64,000 bases of DNA, taken from Blastocatellia bacterium (GTDB lineage Bacteria; Acidobacteriota; Blastocatellia; Chloracidobacteriales; JADJPF01). The stretch lies in assembly GCA_016713405.1 (NCBI GenBank), contig JADJPF010000004.1, forward strand, positions 1 to 64,000. The letters are read 5' to 3'. The translations under genes were made by a program, and so were the position numbers. The notes below the pieces were generated by a model. It ran no database searches. It saw only the letters and a program-made list of their open reading frames with translations, and was not told the DNA's origin. This document shows positions 1 through 8,396 of the stretch, piece by piece. Within the stretch, counting starts at the first letter, position 1, and each line of letters begins with the position of its first letter.

Positions 1-1
1 T

Positions 2-967
2 CAATCAATTGTTAGGTGTGTCAAGCCTGATCCACGTGTTCATAAGGATTTTAGCATTTGCGATCCTGCTTGTGGGACAGGTGGTTTTCTAGTTGCAGCC
101 TATGAATGGTTGATTGAACTAACCAAAGGCGGCGCGTTAGAGCGTGAAACAGCGCGACGAATTAAAAATAACACTTATTTTGGACAAGAATTAGTAGCCC
201 GTCCACGTCGGCTAGCTTTGATGAATCTTTATTTACACGGAATTGAGTCTAAAATTGAGTTTGGCGACACAATAGAACAACCTGCGTCTAGTAAACGCTT
301 TGACATAATTTTGACTAATCCGCCATTTGGTACAAAGGGAGCAAATCAGGCCCCAAAGCGTGAAGATTTTACAATCAGCACATCAAACAAACAGCTTAAT
401 TTTCTACAACATATTTTGACAGTATTAAAACCAGGTGGACGTGCTGCGGTGGTGTTGCCGGACAATTGTTTATTTGAAGGCAAGGCAGGTGAAGTTTTTG
501 AGATTTTAATGCAGGATTGCAATGTCCATACGGTTTTGCGCTTGCCACGTGGGACATTTACGCCTTATAGCCAAGGTGTTAAAGCTAATGTGATATTTTT
601 GCAAAAAGGATTAGCTACAGAAAAAGTCTGGATTTTTGATGGGCGTTCCAATGTTGCAGGAATTACTAAAAAAGACCGACCATTATCACCAGAGCATTTT
701 GCAGAATTTGAGCAATGCTATGGTGCAGACCCAAACGGCAACAGCAAGCGCACGGACACAGGTTTAGAGGGGCGTTTCCGTTGTTTTAGCATTGATGAAG
801 TAAAAGAGCGAGATTATAAGCTAGACATCACTTGGCTTAAGGATGAGTCCTTAGAGGATGCTGACGAGTTACCCGAACCCCAAGACCTAGCTACAGAAGC
901 AATCACAGAGTTAGAAGCGGTTGTGGATGATTTAAAGGAAATAATTATTTTATTAAAGGAAGGATGA
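2..967 (+). CDS. hsdM: Type I restriction-modification DNA methyltransferase subunit HsdM, 3' part
   Basis: N6-adenine DNA methyltransferase subunit of a type I restriction-modification complex; it methylates host DNA at the site chosen by HsdS. The frame is open from base 2, so the gene starts outside the window. Visible are the SAM-binding motif DPACGTGGFL (bases about 62-91) and the catalytic NPPF motif (about 317-328), followed by the conserved LP(R/D) segments of the family (VLPDNCLFEG, LRLPRGTFTPY). The C-terminal end is acidic and intact, stopping at TGA 965-967. The decayed hsdS follows within 10 bases. hsdR is not downstream, so if present it lies upstream of the window. Family assignment is secure. 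Confidence 0.93.
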   Translation, partial: QSIVRCVKPDPRVHKDFSICDPACGTGGFLVAAYEWLIELTKGGALERETARRIKNNTYFGQELVARPRRLALMNLYLHGIESKIEFGDTIEQPASSKRFDIILTNPPFGTKGANQAPKREDFTISTSNKQLNFLQHILTVLKPGGRAAVVLPDNCLFEGKAGEVFEILMQDCNVHTVLRLPRGTFTPYSQGVKANVIFLQKGLATEKVWIFDGRSNVAGITKKDRPLSPEHFAEFEQCYGADPNGNSKRTDTGLEGRFRCFSIDEVKERDYKLDITWLKDESLEDADELPEPQDLATEAITELEAVVDDLKEIIILLKEG

Positions 968-975
968 AATAAATA

Positions 976-2605
976 ATGAATAATTTTGGCAAAAACCTGT
1001 AAGATGGCAAGTAGTGTTCATTTGCGAAAAGATTTGATCGGTCGAAGTGCAATTCACCATAAAGATGGATTGTAATAAAAGCAAATAAAGAAGGCTATAT
1101 CCTTTAATCAAAGCTAACAACCTTGATTTAAATGCTAAAAAAGTATTCTCAACTCAAGAATTGTTAATGTTCCAACAAAGCTGTTATTGTTCCCAAAAAA
1201 AAGTTAAGAAGTGCTTTGGTTTCAGTTCTTGCATTGTCTGGCTGGGCAAAGTGATTAGCAGGAAAAAAGGCACAAATTACAGATAATGCTGTTATCTAAA
1301 AGATTTTTGGGTTTAAGACGCTGTTTCTTATTTCTGGAAAATTTAAAAGCAGAATATCGAAATAATTCATCTTCTGACACGAAGGCATATTAATAATTTA
1401 ACAAAGAAGATTTTAAACCTTATATTTTCCCCCCCCCTAAACGAGCAACGCCGCATAGTTGCCAAGCTAGAAGTGCTGTTAGGCAAGGTTGATGGGTGCC
1501 AAAAACGGCTAGAGAAAATCCCACGTATTCTCAAGCGATTTCGTCAATCGGTTTTGGCTGCGGCTTGTGATGGGCGATTGACGGCAGATTGGCGGGAGGG
1601 GAATAAGGATTTACTCAACAACCTAACAACAAAACAATCTTTTTTATCAAATGTGGACTTAAAAACTTTTAATCCAAATATTGATGTTGGTTCATTGCCA
1701 GAACTCGTAGAAGGATGGGATTACACATCTATTGACACTTTTCTTTCAAATGATAGGAAAGGGTTAAAAATGGGCCTGATTTGGAAGCATATTGCACAAA
1801 AGTGATCATCAACCAGAAGGAATTCCTGTTTTAGGAATTGAAAATATTGGATTTATGCAATTTATAAATGGAAGTAAAATACATATTACTTCACAAAAAG
1901 CTAAAGAATTATCAGAGTATGAAGCGTTACCAGGAGATATTTTAATATCGCGTTCTGGTACAGTTGGAGAAGTTTGTGTTGTTCCTCAAGGGGGGAAGCT
2001 AGAATATCAACAAATCTAATTGTGTGGTTTGTTTCAGACAAAATAATGTTGCCTTTGTTTTTTTATTTGTTTAATGGTTCTCCTTTGTTTTAACCAAAAG
2101 TTGAGTAATGGTCAAGCCACACAGGAGGACAAATCTTAACCAAACTATCTTAAAATCAATATTATTTCCTCTTCCCCCTCTAGCAGAACAACAAGAAATT
2201 GTTCGGCGGGTTGAGTCGCTCTTTAAGCTTGCTGATCAGCTAGAAGGCCGCTACCAAAAGGCTAAATCGTATGTTGATAAGTTGACTCAATCAATACTAG
2301 CTAAAGCTTTTCGCGGTGAACTTGTAGCCCAAGACCCAAATGATGAACCTGCAAGCGTGTTGCTAGAGAGAATCAAACAGGAAAAAGAAGCGGCTACAAC
2401 AGAAAAATCACGTAAGGTTAGCGTAAAGAGAAAAGTAGAAAATAAAAAAGAATCAAAAGAAATAATTGTAGAAAATAAAGCGCATATAAATGATAAATTT
2501 GTTGAAATTGTTAAAGAAAACAAGAGCAGTAATTTTAATAAAATGGTGGCGGATATAGAAAAACTTGGCGAACAAATGACGTTGCCGTTTATAGGGGAAG
2601 ATTGA
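976..2605 (+). pseudogene. hsdS: hsdS specificity subunit, broken by several frameshifts
   Basis: Type I specificity subunit remnants lie in all three forward frames. Bases 976-1428 hold a weakly readable first target-recognition region with many stops. A C9 run (1429-1437) sits exactly at the PPLNEQRRIV motif, and the first central conserved region (RFRQSVLAAACDGRLT) follows in frame to about 1610. The second recognition domain changes frame near 1777 (FGS / HKSDHQPEGIPVLGIENIG) and again near 2000 (ISTNLI). The last conserved block (PLPPLAEQQEIVRRVE ... LTQSILAKAFRGELV) is open at 2108-2605. At least four lesions are needed to join the pieces, so no functional product is expected unless the assembly is poor here. 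The methylase partner upstream is intact. Confidence 0.88.
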
Positions 2606-2642
2606 TTAAATATGGCGTAAACCAAGCGATGTAGCGTCTTAA

Positions 2643-2933
2643 GCCCCAACGGGGCGAAAGATATGTAGCCCAGAGCGTAAGCTCTGGGTTTAGGTAATAT
2701 GTCGTATAAAGCCCCAACGGGGCGTAAGAGTTTAACAAGAAAAGGCTCTTACGCCCTTACAGGGCTTAAAGAGACTTAATTACTTTTTCCTAGGGCTTAC
2801 GCCCTAGGCTACATATCTTACGCTCCTTCCGAGCTAAGAGTTTAGTAACTTATTCATTGTGGATAACTTATTGCTTAAGTTCGCGCTTATGGGTCGTAAG
2901 ACCTAGGCTACGATTATTATGCTCCTTCGGAGC
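2643..2933. repeat. Cluster of short REP-like palindromes
   Basis: A gene-free stretch packed with small perfect palindromes: GCCCCAACGGGGC at 2643-2655 and again at 2711-2723; an 8-bp stem with GTAA loop at 2669-2688 (CCCAGAGC/GCTCTGGG); GCCC/GGGC around TTACA at 2753-2765; an 8-bp stem with TTAC loop at 2789-2808 (CCTAGGGC/GCCCTAGG); GCTC/GAGC at 2822-2834 and 2921-2933. Loops GTAA and TTAC are reverse complements, so the same element type seems present in both orientations. This resembles mobile REP-type elements scattered in many genomes. Function is unknown. Confidence 0.75.
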
Positions 2934-3007
2934 TAAGAGTGTGATTACAAAGTGATTATGCCGTATATGTTAGGCTAGTTGGGGCTAAGAGTGTGATTAC
3001 AAAGTGA
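2932..3007. repeat. 24-base direct repeat, two copies
   Basis: An identical 24-base unit beginning GCTAAGAG and ending CAAAGTGA occurs at 2932-2955 and 2984-3007, each placed directly after a GGAGC or GGGGC end of a palindrome. It is probably part of the same repeat family as the preceding palindromes. Confidence 0.7.
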
Positions 3008-3180
3008 GCTTCAAATCTTTATATATTCTTTATGAATTTCTTATTACTTCCTTATCCAATTTAGATAAACTTGATCTACTTAAAAGAAAATTGTTGTCTA
3101 ACTCAAATAAATGCAAAGGTTTAGTAGTTTTATTTTAAGTATTAAATGATTATTTATTAGCCTAATCTATTTATAAAATA

Positions 3181-3312
3181 GAGCGGAGGAACCAAAAAGA
3201 TTGCTTTTGTAATCTTTTAATAATGGGGCGAATTTAAGTTTAACTTAATAGGGTACTTCCACACCCAAGCCCGTCAGCTAACTTCGTAGGCGTGATTGGA
3301 AGGAATAATTGA
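3181..3312 (+). promoter_or_regulatory. c-di-AMP riboswitch (ydaO/yuaA class)
   Basis: The leader of the APC permease contains the conserved blocks of the ydaO-yuaA riboswitch in order: GCGGAGGAACCAA (from 3183), GGGGCGAATTT (from 3225), AGGGTACTTCC (from 3250), AGCCCGTCAGCTAAC (about 3268-3282), CGTAGGCGT (about 3285-3293) and GAAGGAATAA near 3299-3308. In studied bacteria this RNA binds cyclic di-AMP and turns off transport genes for potassium or osmolytes. About 130 bases separate it from the start codon, room for an expression platform. The class assignment rests on motif recognition; no structure was computed. Confidence 0.9.
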
Positions 3313-3441
3313 TGTTTACAAGTGCTAGTAAAATTGTAGGCTTACTTTTTAACTCTAAAATTTTTTCACCTAACAAATTATTTCTTCAACACCCCCTTTC
3401 ATAAATACAAATCTTCCTTTCTAAATCAGGTGAGATAAAAA

Positions 3442-5361
3442 ATGTCAATCACATCATTAAAAAAACGCTTCAATTTTTGGCTATTAGAAGGCATAAAAGA
3501 TACCACCAAAAAACCAGATAAAGAAAAAGCTAAAGCTCATGAACAAGCTAGCTGGTGGAAAGTAATGTGCTTAACTGGGGTAGATTACTTTTCTACGCTA
3601 GGCTATCAACCTAGTATTGCTTTTTTAGCCGCAGGACTACTATCACCTATGGCAACTTTTATTGTGGTGTTAGTAACTTTGTTTGGAGCATTGCCTATTT
3701 ATAGACGTGTAGCAGCAGAAAGCCCTCACGGTCAAGGCAGTATCTCAATATTAGAAGCAATGTTGCCACGTTGGAAAGGTAAGGTTTTAGTTTTAATTCT
3801 ACTTGGCTTTGCAGCAACAGATTTTATGATAACAATTACTTTGTCTGCTGCTGATGCTACGGCTCATATTATAGAAAATCCTTTTGTCCCTCATTGGTTA
3901 GACCATAAGGTTTTAGTTACACTTTTACTAGTAACATTATTAGGTGCTGTTTTCTTAAAAGGATTTAAGGAAGCTATTAATTTAGCCGTCTTTTTAGTAT
4001 TTGCTTATCTAATACTTAACTTTGTTGTAATTTCAGTAGGCTTTTATCACATTATAAAAGATCTTAGTGTTATTGCTAGTTGGAAAACGGCTATGTTTAC
4101 TACACATGGGACATCTTGGAATATATTGGGAGTGTCTTTGCTGCTTTTTCCTAAATTAGCATTAGGTTTATCAGGTTTTGAAACAGGTGTGGCTGTAATG
4201 CCTTTAGTAAAAGGTGATTTGACCGACAAAGCAGAAAAACCTGAAGGACGAATTAGAAACACAAAAAACTTGTTATTTGCAGCAGCAATAATTATGAGCG
4301 TGTTTCTAATTAGCAGCAGTTTAGTTACTACATTTTTAATTCCTGAAAAAGAATTTCAACCCGGTGGACAAGCTAATGGCCGTGCATTGGCTTATTTAGC
4401 TTATCTTTATCTAGGAAAAGCTTTTGGAACAGTTTATGACTTAAGCACTATTTCTATTTTGTGGTTTGCAGGTGCTTCAGCAATGGCAGGACTACTTAAT
4501 TTAGTGCCAAGATATTTACCTAAATATGGAATGGCTCCTGATTGGGCTAGGGCTTCTCGACCACTAGTATTATTTTTTACCGCAGTAGGATTTATAATCA
4601 CAATTTTATTTGAAGCTGATGTAGATGCTCAAGGCGGTGCTTATGCTACTGGTGTGCTAGTGCTAATGTTTTCTGCTGCTTTAGCGGTTACTTTAATTGT
4701 TTGGAAAAATGGGTGGGCAAGCCGAATTAAGTTTTTACTTATTACTTTAGTATTTGGTTATACAACTATACTTAATGTTTTTGAAAGGCCAGAAGGAATA
4801 AAAATAGCTTCATTTTTTATCATCGTTACTTTGGTTACTTCTTTAACATCTCGCGCTCTACGTTCTACAGAGTTAAGAACTAAAAAAGTATTTTTAGACA
4901 AAACGGCTCAACAGTTTATAAAAGAAGCTAGCAAAATTGGTGAAATACGAATTATTGCCCATAGACCAGGCGGTCACACATATAATTTTAAAGAAAAAGA
5001 AGCTAGAGAAATACATAATCTATTTGACGATCAATTAATATTTTTAGAGATAACACCAGGGGATGCTTCAGAATTTACAGATGAAGTTCTAGAAATTAAT
5101 GGAGTTGCAGAAGGAAAACATCGGATTTTAAGATGTGAAAGTCCTGCTATACCTAATGCTATTGCTGCGTTACTTTTACATATTCGTGATAATACTCGCC
5201 AGCAACCGCATGTTTATTTTGGATGGACAGAAGGTAATCCTATTACTTATGTATTGAAATATTTAGCTTTTGGTGAAGGTGATACTGCTCCTGTTACTCG
5301 TGAAGTTTTAAGACTAGCTGAACCTAACCCAAAACGCCGTCCTTATGTTCATGTTGGGTAA
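3442..5361 (+). CDS. APC-superfamily permease under c-di-AMP riboswitch control
   Basis: A 639-residue inner membrane transporter of the amino acid-polyamine-organocation superfamily. The N terminus (about 35 residues) is hydrophilic and is followed by TGVDYFSTLGYQPSIAFLAAG, the first helix region with the broken-helix glycine typical of the family; about 12 hydrophobic segments run to about residue 480. The last 150 residues are soluble and charged. The substrate cannot be read from sequence. The c-di-AMP riboswitch in the leader makes a potassium (KimA-like) or osmolyte role attractive, but the signature differs from KimA, so no symbol is given. The start ATG has a GGTGAG ribosome site about 8 bases upstream. 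The gene stands alone and ends at a strong hairpin terminator. Confidence 0.85.
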   Translation: MSITSLKKRFNFWLLEGIKDTTKKPDKEKAKAHEQASWWKVMCLTGVDYFSTLGYQPSIAFLAAGLLSPMATFIVVLVTLFGALPIYRRVAAESPHGQGSISILEAMLPRWKGKVLVLILLGFAATDFMITITLSAADATAHIIENPFVPHWLDHKVLVTLLLVTLLGAVFLKGFKEAINLAVFLVFAYLILNFVVISVGFYHIIKDLSVIASWKTAMFTTHGTSWNILGVSLLLFPKLALGLSGFETGVAVMPLVKGDLTDKAEKPEGRIRNTKNLLFAAAIIMSVFLISSSLVTTFLIPEKEFQPGGQANGRALAYLAYLYLGKAFGTVYDLSTISILWFAGASAMAGLLNLVPRYLPKYGMAPDWARASRPLVLFFTAVGFIITILFEADVDAQGGAYATGVLVLMFSAALAVTLIVWKNGWASRIKFLLITLVFGYTTILNVFERPEGIKIASFFIIVTLVTSLTSRALRSTELRTKKVFLDKTAQQFIKEASKIGEIRIIAHRPGGHTYNFKEKEAREIHNLFDDQLIFLEITPGDASEFTDEVLEINGVAEGKHRILRCESPAIPNAIAALLLHIRDNTRQQPHVYFGWTEGNPITYVLKYLAFGEGDTAPVTREVLRLAEPNPKRRPYVHVG

Positions 5362-5396
5362 GGTTTGCTTGTCCAAAATTATAAAAAGCGTGTTTT

Positions 5397-5439
5397 AACT
5401 AGAAGCTAGATTAGCTAGCTAATTTAGCTTCTAGTTTTT
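5397..5439 (+). terminator. Rho-independent terminator of the permease gene
   Basis: A perfect 12-bp stem AACTAGAAGCTA (5397-5408) / TAGCTTCTAGTT (5425-5436) is followed by a T run. It overlaps the last codons of the convergent coiled-coil gene, so one sequence serves as both coding DNA and terminator. Confidence 0.85.
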
Positions 5440-5983
5440 CTGTTTTGTCTTCGAGCATATCTAATCTTATTGCTTGGTCGCCAAGTTCTTTCATTAGTGG
5501 GTGCAGACTACGACCTAGACTTTTAATTTCATGCTTAACAAGTTTGAACTCTTGTAGCATTTCTTGCTTAAGATTACTTAGTGCTAGCTCAAATTTAGCG
5601 TCTTGATTGGCTAAAGCTTGCTCAAGGTCAGCTTTGATTTCAGCTTTAAGATCAGCTTTTTGTTGAGCAAAGAGCAAGATCTCAAACTCAGCCTTTTGTT
5701 GAGCAAGAGCAAGCTCAAGGTCAGCTTTGATTTCAGCTTTTAACTCAGCCTTTTGTTGAGCAAGAGCAAGCTCAAGGTCAGCTTTGATTTCAGCTTTAAG
5801 ATCAGTGACAACATCTTTAACAATTTGACTAAAAGCTGATAAAAATTCAGGATTAGTACGTTTAGCCAGTTCAGCTTTTACAAAATTCATATCGGATTGT
5901 AAGGTGTGAATATCAGCAGCCATTTTGTTTAAGGTTGCTGTGTCATTTTCATTGGGGAATTGTTGGTTGTTTTGTTCTGTCAT
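5411..5983 (-). CDS. Coiled-coil protein with internal repeats, unknown function
   Basis: A 190-residue, highly charged protein, not recognised as a named family. Residues about 60-130 consist of near-identical units of the type KAEIKADLELALAQQKAE, encoded by almost identical DNA around 5590-5800 (the stretch around GGTCAGCTTTGATTTCAGC recurs). The whole chain is predicted coiled coil, with no signal peptide or membrane helix. The C-terminal part (LKHEIKSLGRSLHPLMKELGDQAIRLDMLEDKTEKLEAKL) looks like the tail of small coiled-coil proteins often found beside Uma2 or transposon genes. Repeat number may vary between strains. Monocistronic, convergent with the permease gene. Confidence 0.7.
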   Translation of the reverse strand: MTEQNNQQFPNENDTATLNKMAADIHTLQSDMNFVKAELAKRTNPEFLSAFSQIVKDVVTDLKAEIKADLELALAQQKAELKAEIKADLELALAQQKAEFEILLFAQQKADLKAEIKADLEQALANQDAKFELALSNLKQEMLQEFKLVKHEIKSLGRSLHPLMKELGDQAIRLDMLEDKTEKLEAKLAS

Positions 5984-6094
5984 AAATTTTGTCTTTTTAC
6001 TGGAAACTTAAGCCCAATTTTACCTTAACTTTTTTGTTATTTCCAATTGTAATTTTTGTTAACTAAATAAGTTTAACTACAAGATAAATAGAAT

Positions 6095-6137
6095 ATTAAG
6101 TTACTAAAGCAAAATTATTTCACTTTAGTAACTTAAT
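6095..6137 (-). terminator. Hairpin downstream of the MATE gene
   Basis: A 15-bp perfect inverted repeat, ATTAAGTTACTAAAG (6095-6109) with CTTTAGTAACTTAAT (6123-6137), begins 14 bases after the MATE stop codon. The trailing T tract on the minus strand is short (ATTCTATTT), so efficiency is uncertain. Confidence 0.6.
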
Positions 6138-6150
6138 TATTTTCAGGCTA

Positions 6151-7623
6151 TTAGATTTTACGCGTTTTCCAGCGACCTAAACGAAATACATAAATTCCAA
6201 CTACAGCAATTAGAGATTCAGCAATTGTTATCGCAATAAAAACACCTTGTGCGCCCATGCTAGTTCTGGTTGCTAGGAAATATGCTAAAGGAATTTGTAA
6301 AAGCCAGTAACAACATAAATTTATAATTGTCGGTGTAAGTGTATCTCCTGCACCATTAAAGGCTTGTACCATTACCATTCCATAGGCATAAAATACATAA
6401 CCATAGCTTATGTAAAGAAGGCAATCTACACCATAAAGAACTACTTTAGCATCACTAGTAAAAAGACGTACTAGAGGTTCAGCAAATAAAATAAATAGCA
6501 CTGTGACAAGACCTAGAAAAAGCATATTAATCACGGCTGTACGCCAAACAGACTTTTCTGCTCTTTCAGGGCGGTTAGCACCTAGGTTTTGGCCTACTAA
6601 TGTTGCTGCTGCATTGCTCATTCCCCAAGAAGGTAGAATAGCAAAAATAATTATACGAATTGCTACAGTATAACCAGCTAGTGCAGCATCGCCAAAAATT
6701 GCAACCATCCTAACTAGACCTAGCCAACTAGCTGTTGCAACTAGATATTGGAACATACCACCAAGAGAGATACTTAAAAGTTGACGCATAATGGAAAAAT
6801 CAATCCGTAAATGTTCAAACCTTATTTGTATACGCCCTTTGCTAAACAAAGCTAGAAGTTGATAGCCAACACCTATTGCACGACCTATAGTAGTTGCTAT
6901 GGCTGCACCTGTGACACCAAGTTCTGGAAATGGCCCAAGTCCAAAGATTAAACAAGGGTCAAGCACTATGTTACATAAATTAGCAAGCACCAATGCCCGC
7001 ATCGCTATTGCAGCATCGCCAGCACCACGAAAAATTGCATTAATGAGAAACAAAAGCATTATTGTTATGTTGCCGCCAAGCATTACTTTTGCATAATTTG
7101 TGCCTGTAGCAGTAACACCCGCAGATGCTCCCATTAATTGAAATATTTTTGGTGTTAGTAGAATTGAAGAAATTCCAATTATTAAGGAAACAATAATTCC
7201 AATAATAATTGCTTGAACTGCTACTATAGAAGCGGCTTCAGGTGATTTTTCTCCAATTCGTCGGGCAACAAGTGCTGTAGTTGCCATACTTAAGCCCATA
7301 GCAATAGCAAAAATAAGTGTAAGTATTGATTCTGTAAGACCTACCGTAGCAATAGCATCTGCACCAAGCCGTGCTACAAAGAAAACGTCAACAATTCCAA
7401 AAAGGGATTCCATTGACATTTCTAGCACCATTGGAACAGATAGCAAGATAATTGCTCGGTTGATGCTACCTTCGGTGAAATCTTGTTCTGAGCCTGAGAT
7501 TGCTTCTTTTAAGGTTTGCTTAAATCGTCTAAACAAACTAGTTTGAGGCTCGTTTGGTAAAGATACTTCAAGATTATTAATATTATTTAAGTTATCTAAA
7601 TTATTTTTCATAAACTGCACCAT
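6151..7623 (-). CDS. MATE-family multidrug/Na+ (or H+) antiporter
   Basis: A 490-residue inner membrane exporter of the MATE family. After a hydrophilic N terminus of about 55 residues come 12 hydrophobic segments in two pseudo-repeats. Family signatures: INRAIILLSVPMVLEMSMESLFGIVDVFFVARLG at the first helix, GAGDAAIAMRALVLANL and FNGAGDTLTPTIINL at equivalent places of the two halves (the G-A-G-D repeats). Transport is driven by an ion gradient; the substrate is not predictable. Two nearby start codons (7623 and 7611) both lack a clear ribosome binding site, so the start is uncertain by a few codons. Monocistronic. Confidence 0.9.
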   Translation of the reverse strand: MVQFMKNNLDNLNNINNLEVSLPNEPQTSLFRRFKQTLKEAISGSEQDFTEGSINRAIILLSVPMVLEMSMESLFGIVDVFFVARLGADAIATVGLTESILTLIFAIAMGLSMATTALVARRIGEKSPEAASIVAVQAIIIGIIVSLIIGISSILLTPKIFQLMGASAGVTATGTNYAKVMLGGNITIMLLFLINAIFRGAGDAAIAMRALVLANLCNIVLDPCLIFGLGPFPELGVTGAAIATTIGRAIGVGYQLLALFSKGRIQIRFEHLRIDFSIMRQLLSISLGGMFQYLVATASWLGLVRMVAIFGDAALAGYTVAIRIIIFAILPSWGMSNAAATLVGQNLGANRPERAEKSVWRTAVINMLFLGLVTVLFILFAEPLVRLFTSDAKVVLYGVDCLLYISYGYVFYAYGMVMVQAFNGAGDTLTPTIINLCCYWLLQIPLAYFLATRTSMGAQGVFIAITIAESLIAVVGIYVFRLGRWKTRKI

Positions 7624-7774
7624 TAAGTTAAGGCTAGATGAGCCTTGATAAATGTCCAGGTTGGACGTTGTGATTAATTCCTAATGGTAGGTGTCGGACA
7701 ATGATTAAATTGTTGGTGCAGTAGAGGATCTCAAAAGATTAAATAAAAAGCTGTTCTTTTGGGAACTTTTACTG

Positions 7775-7876
7775 CTATTTAAGCAATGTCTGAAGACCTA
7801 GACCCCGCATAGAGCGCATTTTGGTTAATTTGTCTACAGCGGATACTAGAGTGATATTTGGTAGGGTAGATTTCAT
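7775..7876 (-). CDS. 33-residue small ORF with strong ribosome binding site
   Basis: In the 482-base gap between the MATE gene and the toxin-antitoxin pair, the minus strand carries ATG at 7876-7874 preceded by TTTTAGGAGTAAAAACC, an excellent Shine-Dalgarno sequence at good spacing. It opens a 33-codon frame ending with TAG (7777-7775). The peptide starts MKSTLPNITLVSAVDKLTK and ends MRSMRGLGLQTLLK: basic, no cysteines, amphipathic, no clear signal sequence. Family not recognised. It could be a real small protein, a precursor peptide or a leader peptide; the MATE exporter lies downstream on the same strand. Nothing else coding was seen in 7624-8105. Confidence 0.5.
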   Translation of the reverse strand: MKSTLPNITLVSAVDKLTKMRSMRGLGLQTLLK

Positions 7877-8055
7877 GGTTTTTACTCCTAAAAGTTTATT
7901 GAAATTAAAATTTTGTTGATTTGAATGTTGGCTTGAGAAGCCAAAGCCGCCTAACGTGACTAGATTTTCAAAGGTTCAGAATTTTTCCTATATTTGGCAA
8001 CAATAAAAATATTAGTTTGTATTTTAAGGATGATTTGATTAAAATAATGCAAATT

Positions 8056-8076
8056 TGTAATCCTATTTGGATTACA
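8056..8076. promoter_or_regulatory. Palindromic operator in front of the toxin-antitoxin pair
   Basis: A perfect 8-bp inverted repeat TGTAATCC / GGATTACA separated by TATTT lies 30 bases upstream of the antitoxin start. Ribbon-helix-helix antitoxins of this kind typically bind such palindromes to repress their own operon; this is inferred from position and symmetry. Confidence 0.65.
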
Positions 8077-8105
8077 TTTAATGACAAATATAAAGGTCAA
8101 ATAGT

Positions 8106-8387
8106 ATGCTAAACCCTTCTAAACAAAGAAATAATAAATTACAAATACGTGTAGACAAATTAACAAAAGAAAAAATAGAACAAGCTGCTAGCTACTCTAA
8201 CAAAACAATTAGCGATTTTGTTTTAGAAAACGTAGTCCCAGTGGCTGAAAAAGTAATAGAAGAACACATAACCATAAAAGTTTCAAATAGAGATTGGGAC
8301 AAACTGATGGCTCAATTAGAAAATCCTCCTGAAGCAAATGAAGCATTAAAGCAAGCTGCAAAACGTTATAAGGCTATAGTTAAATAA
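8106..8387 (+). CDS. DUF1778 (TacA-type) antitoxin
   Basis: A 93-residue type II antitoxin. The N-terminal half (KLQIRVDKLTKEKIEQAASYSNKTISDFVLENV) is a ribbon-helix-helix DNA-binding domain with the DUF1778 pattern. The C-terminal half (ISNRDWDKL-like segment, then EALKQAAKRYK) is the part that wraps the GNAT toxin and covers its active site in characterised TacA/TacT pairs. Ribosome site AAAGGT precedes the ATG. The toxin gene follows after 9 bases, the usual antitoxin-first order. It is expected to autorepress through the palindrome just upstream. Confidence 0.88.
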   Translation: MLNPSKQRNNKLQIRVDKLTKEKIEQAASYSNKTISDFVLENVVPVAEKVIEEHITIKVSNRDWDKLMAQLENPPEANEALKQAAKRYKAIVK

Positions 8388-8396
8388 AACTAAACT

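Noticed and set aside
2287..2649. 120-residue minus-strand open frame
   Set aside because: It mirrors the C-terminal coding part of hsdS, which has clear family motifs on the plus strand.
2643..3007. CRISPR array
   Set aside because: Repeats are short palindromes at irregular spacing with no constant spacers, and no cas gene is in the window.
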